DNA of 64,000 nt from Pogona vitticeps (Eukaryota > Chordata > Lepidosauria > Squamata > Agamidae). This document shows positions 57,401 through 64,000 of the stretch, in pieces; position 1 is the stretch's first letter, and the number at the start of each line of letters is the position of its first letter. Position numbers and translations under genes: made by a program. The notes under the pieces were generated by a model. It was given only the letters and a program-made list of their open reading frames with translations, was not told the origin of the DNA and searched no databases. The stretch is taken from positions 197,087,447-197,151,446 of the forward strand of contig NC_135783.1 of the NCBI RefSeq assembly GCF_051106095.1, given 5' to 3'.

Positions 57401-59449
57401 AAACAGTCAAAGGACAGGTTTTATTTAAAGAGTTTTTTAAAAGGTGTGTATTAAAGAAAGTAAAGTAATGGAGTGACAGTCCTCCAGAAAGGGAGATATT
57501 TTCCCATGTATCTTCAGGGAATTAGGATACAATTTTGTAAGGCACATTCAAAGTATTTCCCTTGACCTCAGAATATCAGATAGCAATTGTGTTTTGTTAT
57601 AGCACTTTCAGTAAACATTCTCTCAGGATTTCTGAGACAAAACTGTCTCCTCGCATAAGTTTTCAAAGGGAAAATCAGCTCCACATCTGGGACAATCTGT
57701 ACTTTCCAATTAGCTTTTAACTATTAAAAATTTTAACTCCTCCTGGCAACACAGACATATCAGATTCATGCTTACAAGGAGATTCTGGGTCTGGTTGTAA
57801 AAATTAAGACAAAAAAGAATATTATTTTTTAAAAATACAGATTCTGTATTTTTTATAGAATGCATACATACGTACATGTACATACAGTACATACGTATGT
57901 ACATATGTATGTATATGTGTGCGTGTATATATACATACAAACAAACACACACTTTTATATATAAAAGAATACAGAACATTTTGCAAACTAACAGCTGTAG
58001 ATTCCTTTGTTGAGTTAACCCACTTCACATGAGGTCTTTTCTTTTCCTGTTGTCCACCACCATCACTTTTGCCAGCAATATTGTCTTTTCCAGTCATTCT
58101 GTATTCTCATTATATATGTGTAATGTAGGATAGCCTCAGTTTACTCATTTTTGCTCTAGTGAGAGTTCACATTTTACTTGACTGAGCACCCACTTATTTG
58201 CCTTTCTGCTGGTCTGTGGTATCTGTAAGGCTCACCTCCAACACCATGTTTCAAATGAGTCAATTCCCTCCCCCACCCACACTTTTCTTCACTGTCTGTT
58301 CTTTACATAGTATGGACTATTTTGACCTTTGTTTCAAGTATCAGTCTTTGTGAACTCCCATTATCGCTTTTTAAATTTCAGAACTCAAGGGGATGTCTTT
58401 TGGAAAACATGCTGGCAACATATATTTGTAGAGCAAATATGGAGATTGGAGGATAGCTTTTTAGTCTGCATTCTGTGGAGTGGGCATGGCCACATTAGAT
58501 TACTTGAGAGGTTAAGGAGTGTATACGTTTCTCTGCTGCATGTGTACTACTCACTAACATTTAGTTTCACCATTTCGTTAAGTCCAAAACAGCCCTTCAA
58601 AATATTTTGGCACAGAGGAACTGCAGGCACATCCCAACTCTTCTTTGGTTCTGTCCTTCTCTAGCAACCAGATCATGTGCTCATCATCTGGGATCCTCTA
58701 GTTTGTAGTGTATATATGCTTAAATGTCCATTTTTAAAATGCTGTGTTGTTGCTCTCATTTACATCTGAGCATTGGTTTGTGTTTGGATGAAAAACGGTT
58801 AACTTTATTTGAAAAACTGGAGTGTGACATCCTGTCCACAGCTTCCTCAGCTGTAACCTTAAAACATCCACCACTGCTTCCTACACCTTTCTTGATCTAC
58901 ATCTAAGAAAGACATGCCTGAACTTTTGGTACAAGCATATTGAAGTGACGTTTGATCCACAAAAACTCGCTTACTGTATGATGATTATTAGTAGTCTGTA
59001 AAGATGTCTCCTATTCTTACATTTGTATTTTATGATGAAAAAAGGAGTCAGGTTCTGTGATTTCCCCCTGCTTTGTATCTGTTGATGAATGGTAGTGAGC
59101 ACAAGAGGATCTCTTGCAGACCATCTTGACTGCTGGCATTGGGGACTTCAACATTCAGGCTTTCCTTTGCTATGTAAAGGTTGGCATTGTTTTTTACTGC
59201 TGGCGACAACATCAGGGTCTGAAGTAGGTCCACTTGAATCAATGGAACATATGGAACTCTACTGATTCAAAGGGCTTATTCTATTGTGACATCCTATGCT
59301 AAGCAACAGAATTGCAGCCATTATCTGCATGTTCTTTGAAGTGTGGTTTTATTGTTCATAAAAGTGTTTCTTCCCTCAATAGAAATACTTCTATTCTCCC
59401 TTTTCTAAGCATATCAGATAACAGTTCTGTCTTGTGTTGTATGGGGCTT
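57401..59449. other. Unique sequence with CATA/GTAT microsatellite
   Basis: A mixed CATA/GTAT tract lies at about 57862-57962. The remainder has no recognised gene. A dispersed GAATCAATGG-type motif occurs at 59215-59310. Confidence 0.4.
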
Positions 59450-60130
59450 GAGATGCATGGATTCCCAGGTACGTAAATTGCAGGACCCAACCAACATCCT
59501 GAAGACTGACCACAGAACATGATCCGGACCGTTCAGAGAGCAGGCCCGCTGTCATAAGAGGTGCAAATCAAGCAAAGGGTACGTCCACCGTGGAGATGGG
59601 CTGGCATGAGTACGACCTCCTCAGGCAGACATTTCCACATGTACACCCCACCTAACAATCAACTTCTGGGTATGGTGACACCTAGGAACAATCACACCAT
59701 CCAAGGCACAAGATATATCGCTGCCTGGGGGCAGCTGCTTTGTTGTGCTCAGTGGCCAATCCAGCCCTTATAATATCTACCTGGACAATGTGTACATAGA
59801 TTCTCAAACTGATTATAGATATATATATAAATATATATCCCCTCTGTGCAGTATATGGGGCAAGGCGGCATCTGCGCATCCACTAACATTCTGAGCACCT
59901 TTTACGAGGCACTGTGCACTGTGCCATGCAGTTGTCCCAGGTGGGTCATGTCTGCAATAGTTAACAAGAGCCACTCTTTGTACACCATCAGACACACAGC
60001 TGGGCCAAAACTGGAAACTGCTAGGTGAACACAACTTGGTAGAAACCCTGCCAGTGGTCGGGTGTTGGCTCTCTCTGACATTTGCTTCTGCCCTGGAGTT
60101 CAGCCCTGTTTCCATCTGCTTCCATTACGC
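59450..60130. other. Unrecognised block, possible worn element
   Basis: GC content is higher than in the flanks and an AT dinucleotide patch (TATATATATAAATATATA) sits near 59817-59838. Frames up to 100 codons have no domain. I cannot place ends. Confidence 0.25.
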
Positions 60131-61561
60131 ATCATAAAAGGTAAAGGCACTCCAAACCTGATTCTCAGCGAGTGAGCTCCTTGATGTCTGGAGAGAGAGT
60201 TGATGCTCGGTGGAATTTCACCCCCTTTTGATGTGTTCAACATTATAAATTGTCTTCTTTAAAATAATAAAACTAAGAAATAAAAAAGGAGATGACGGAG
60301 GACGGCATGAGAGAGAAGCGAGGGAAACACCTGAACGGCAGATTCTCAAGTTCTCTTTCAGTGGGAGTTTAGGTCACTCTGACGTTTGCATAAGCAATCC
60401 AGGTATATTTAAAGATCCTCTGAAGCTGGAGTGCTATGTAAATGTTTTCTCAGCGGTAGAGATCCGTGGAGAGGACCGAGAAGGTCCTGCCCACACGAAA
60501 GGCGTCTGTGTTTGATGTATGAGGCAGATGGTGAATGTTATGACGGCTACTGGGAAGGACATCCTAGCAAGACTTGCATAATATAGATTTTGTGGCTTCT
60601 TCTTAATGCAAGGACTCTTGGACTTATGGGCGGATAGGTAGGCAGCCATTCCTAACTTCCTTAGATAACCCTCTTCCCTTTCATGACCCAAACCCCTCAA
60701 ACACAGAAGGAAAAGTAGAGAAGGACAACAAAAATATTGAGAAGCTGAAGGAGGATGAGAAAAAACTGCCTCGTGTTGGGCTTCCACCCTTTGTACTGGC
60801 CTAGGCATTCAGTTGATTGGCCTGGTTGTGTCCCCACCGCCACTGCCCAATTACAGGGCTGGGAAAACACACTTTTCCATGCTGGTGTGAGGATTCTGGG
60901 AGCTGTAGTCCAAAAAGTAGCTTTTCGAAAGACTAGTCACTGTGCATTTGGGTCACATTCTTTTAAAATGTATGTTTTTTGGGGGGGGGGTGTTTTGATT
61001 TGTTTTTAAATGGTCTCCTCTTTACTGATTTTTAAAAGAACATTAAAGATTTTTTTTACCAGTTAGCTTTTGGACAACCTGAAAGGTATTTTTGTCCACT
61101 TTGATTTGATTGGGCAAGGAAGCTCATATTGCTAAAATGATTGGCTCTTGTAACAACTTGCCTTCAATACTGATTATTGTGAACCACTCTGTAAGGGCAG
61201 ACATCTGAAAAGGCAGGGTGCTGAAGCTGTCAAACACAAATAATAAGCTGTGGTAGCTGCTGAATGTATGAATGGACTGCCACACATCGTATTGCGTTTG
61301 GAGTGACAGGAAACCTCAGGGTGTGATGTTTGACCTCATTTGAGAAGGGGGTGGGGGGTACTGCAGCCACCACGCTTGTGTGACTCAGTGTGCTGCTTTT
61401 CCTAATTATCAAACAATAAAAAAGAAGATTTTTCACTCCATGGAAACTGGGCACAGTTTACATTGCGTAATACTGTAACACTGTTTTGTATGGTCTCTCT
61501 CTGGAATGCTACAGAACCCAGGCCGATTAATTCAGAGATGTTTGCAGTCGTACAGATTCCC
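60131..61561. other. Unique spacer
   Basis: A fragment of fold-back wording (GGGAGCTGTAGTCCAAAAAG) at 60896-60915 and a G run at 60979-60990. No gene is recognised. Confidence 0.3.
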
Positions 61562-61735
61562 AGTGTTCTGTAGTGGACAGCGTGATAGACTAGGACTCAG
61601 GAGATCTGGGTTTGACTCTATCCTTGGCCACAGAAACGCATTGGGGAGGCGGAACTGGGAATGTCTCATTCACCTTGGAAGCCCTAGGAGGGTTGCTATA
61701 AGTCAGTTCCCACTTCACAACACATAATAACATAA
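61562..61735 (+). repeat. Sauria-type SINE
   Basis: Head TTCTGTAGTGGACAGCGTGA, B-box-like GGGTTTGACTCTATCC, and tail GAGGGTTGCTATAAGTCAGT then TTCACAACACATAATAAC. Confidence 0.8.
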
Positions 61736-61814
61736 TGGCAAACATACACATCATAAAATGATGTAGCTTAATGTGCTAAGGAGGCTCTCTTGTTCAAAAT
61801 CAAGCCTCTTGTGG

Positions 61815-61915
61815 TCCTTCAGATATTGCTGGACTGCAACCCTGATCAGCCCTAGCCAGCATTCCCAATGGTGAGGGACAATGGAAGTTATAGTCCAGTG
61901 ACATACGGGGACCGC
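61815..61915. mobile_element. Fold-back hAT-like fragment
   Basis: TTCAGATATTGCTGGACTGC is opposed by TTATAGTCCAGTGACATACG, with GATCAGCCCTAGCCAGCATT between. This is a known type of palindromic squamate element. Confidence 0.5.
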
Positions 61916-62524
61916 ATGCTACCAACTTATTTAATATGTTCACTCATCCCATCATTGCCTGATATCTAGTTGCCCATATCTCTAGCCACTCAGCAGCAGC
62001 AGAAGAAAATGCTATATAATTGAATATCACAATGACATTCAGAGATTTCTCTGCCTTCCCTTTTTCTCATATACACACTATTGATGAAACATTTATGGAG
62101 ACCTTTTAGTAACATGCATTTTTTTTTAAAAAAAATCTTATTTTCCACAGTGCATTATCATTGAGGCTTTTTTGCTTCCCAACACCCAATCTGGTCATCA
62201 CAGTTCATTTTGAAGGTTTATTTCCTTCCAGCTGCCTACTCTTATCTAAAATCCCAGTGACCTTATAATAGCAGAAATTCTCTGTCCTTCTTTCAGATGC
62301 ATTGCACCATATTATAAGGTCAAGGATATGGGTAAAGGTAATCCAGTAAGGAAAGAATCTGAAATGTGCTTCTCTTATTACATGCATATGACAATTCCTT
62401 TAAGGACTTCAAGGGAGCAAACATATTTTAACCTCACACCTCTCTTTGTTCCTTATGACACCTCTGCAATTGAGACTGGGATATAGGACACTGGCCTCAG
62501 GGTTACCAAGTGTGATTTGAAGCT
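61916..62524. other. Unique spacer
   Basis: AT-rich; nothing recognised. Confidence 0.3.
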
Positions 62525-62690
62525 AAGAAGAGGACGTAAGCCATGGTTCTCCAAAGGTCCATTCCTGCTCTGCCCAGCTCAACCACTCCTCCAAATCCTC
62601 AGCCTTGCAAGGTGGAGCTGGCAAGTTCTGAATCAAAGCAAGCTGGAGAAGGCTGCTGTAACCATTGCACCACACTGACTCACTAGACCT
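62525..62690 (-). repeat. tRNA-headed SINE, reversed
   Basis: The minus strand reads GTGAGTCAGTGTGGTGCAAT then GGTTACAG, a tRNA-type SINE head. The body (CTTGCAAGGCTGAGGATTTG) follows. Without a clear tail the family remains open. Confidence 0.5.
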
Positions 62691-63362
62691 GGCCAGGGGG
62701 AGGGCATGGAAAAACTCTCTAAAACCAGTGGTAAAATGGAAATGATTCTGCATACTTCCCCGGAGAGAGTCTCTGTACTGAAGGTAGTATTTGCTAGAGG
62801 AGGAAATTATCCATGGTGCCAACGGTGGATTTTCCTTCAAAGAAATGGCACTTTCAGAAAAGGGATTTCCCTTAGAAATGTAGCAGTTCTGTTCCTACCC
62901 TCCACCCCCATTCTGCCTCTGATCCCATTAGTGGCCAGCTGTCCCCTCTACCTGAACTTAATTCCTTTTTCAAAAGACCACAAAGCAGAATCTTAAATGC
63001 ATCTTTGTTACCACTTCCAGTTTGGTCCTAAGCCTAAGCATTTACTCTCCCCTTTTCACTTTTACCTCCAAACTTCTCTTCCTCTCTTGTTTTCCATTTC
63101 AGATTTCCCCACACTTATGGCGAGAATCTCTCTTTTTCTCTACAGGTTCTTGTGCACCACCGGGGGTCTGTAGTGCAACGATTCCATGGTTTAACCCGAA
63201 GTCACCAAGCTTTCTCCAAGTTGTTGCCCACCCCTGCCCTCAATAGTTTGGGCTACAAACCTCATCATCCTCGTCCAGCGCATACAGCATGCTGACCAAG
63301 GATGATGACAGTTGTAAATCCATACATCTGGAGCGCAAAAGATCTGAGGTGGTTGGTCTAAA
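62691..63362. other. Unique spacer
   Basis: No gene or repeat is recognised. Confidence 0.3.
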
Positions 63363-63503
63363 CTTGTGGTTCCAGAACCTTGAGTCCCCAGATGTTCTTG
63401 GACTAAAACTCCCAGAAGCCTTCACCAATAGCTGTGCTGGCCAGGATTTCTGGGACCTGTCATTTTAGAACATCTGGGGCCCCAAAAAAGTTGGGAACCA
63501 CTG
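63363..63503. mobile_element. hAT-like MITE
   Basis: TGTGGTTCCAGAACCTTGAG and AGTTGGGAACCACTG are imperfect inverted ends. The interior ACTAAAACTCCCAGAAGCC is family-typical. The flanks CTAAAC and CTAAAC agree over six bases. Confidence 0.7.
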
Positions 63504-64000
63504 ACTAAACCACTGGAAGATGAGCTGTTTCATAACAGTTTGAGGAAGAATCATTGCTCAACATGATGGTGCACGTCCCTTCTAGCTAAAAGGATCTGAA
63601 GAAGCAGGGCAGACCCCATTATTCCTTTAATAGTTACCTGGAAGAGGGAATTTCATCATGACCAGCTACACTTGCTGAGATTCTGGTTTCTTTCCGCACC
63701 ACAAACAGAGCAAATGTTCTGCAGTGAACCAAACACATCTATCTCACATATATTGACACCCATCCTAATCTCATGCCTATTTAATAGGAGGCACGTCACA
63801 CTGAATTCAATGGGTTTAATGCCCAGCAAATGTGGCTGGAATCACAGCCATGCCTTATTCCCTTGTAAGAGATATTTAATTTTCCTATGACTGAGAAGGC
63901 CACTCATCACCTGAAGTACCTAGAAGATCATGAGGAACATGAAGACAAACAGCTACATTTCTGGGAGTGACTTGAATGCCCCCCTCCCTCATTTATCTTG
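63504..64000. other. Unique spacer to window end
   Basis: A dispersed motif (CACACTGAATTCAATGGGTT) at about 63796-63815. No gene is recognised. Confidence 0.3.

Overview
The window looks like non-coding nuclear DNA from a squamate reptile (lizard or snake). The evidence is its mobile-element mix: tRNA-headed SINEs with a Bov-B-type 3' tail (Sauria SINE pattern), Bov-B and CR1 LINE pieces, L2-like LINEs, an L1, Penelope-like and DIRS-like retroelements, and many short hAT-like and Tigger-like DNA transposons. I found no exon set, rRNA gene or convincing functional tRNA gene. Nearly all long open frames fall inside repeats or low-complexity DNA.

Layout. 1-13 kb: a gypsy-type LTR with primer-binding site (1260-1760), two inverted copies of an LTR-like repeat (1786-2053 and 12551-12865), a Tigger-like element carrying a tandem array of small hairpins (3005-4035), a Penelope-like inverted dimer with a 12-bp target duplication (5099-5358), hAT-like elements, a CR1 tail and a possible conserved non-coding block near 9.4-9.8 kb. 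13-23 kb: Sauria SINE, hAT-like elements, a triple nest (DIRS-like host, Penelope-like insert, Tigger-like insert, 14945-17000), Bov-B pieces and L2-like tails. 23-35 kb: tetranucleotide tracts, an L2-like tail split by another LINE, a GC-rich conserved-looking block (25990-26470), an L2 split by three later insertions (27300-29055), and a Tigger-like element split by an L1 (30932-33360).

35-64 kb: an AT-rich unique stretch, two fold-back Tigger-like elements (40017-40411, 42446-42878), a CR1 tail, a 256-codon open frame of unknown identity followed by a tRNA-like tract (46004-46910), a compound trinucleotide tract at the tail of a LINE (49965-50600), a third conserved-looking block (52990-53620) and several more SINE and hAT-like copies.

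The main content is insertion history. Target duplications of 2 bp (Tigger-like), 8 bp (hAT-like) and 10-16 bp (retroelements) can be read directly and give the order of events. Any host function most likely lies in the three conserved-looking blocks, which I could not test by alignment.
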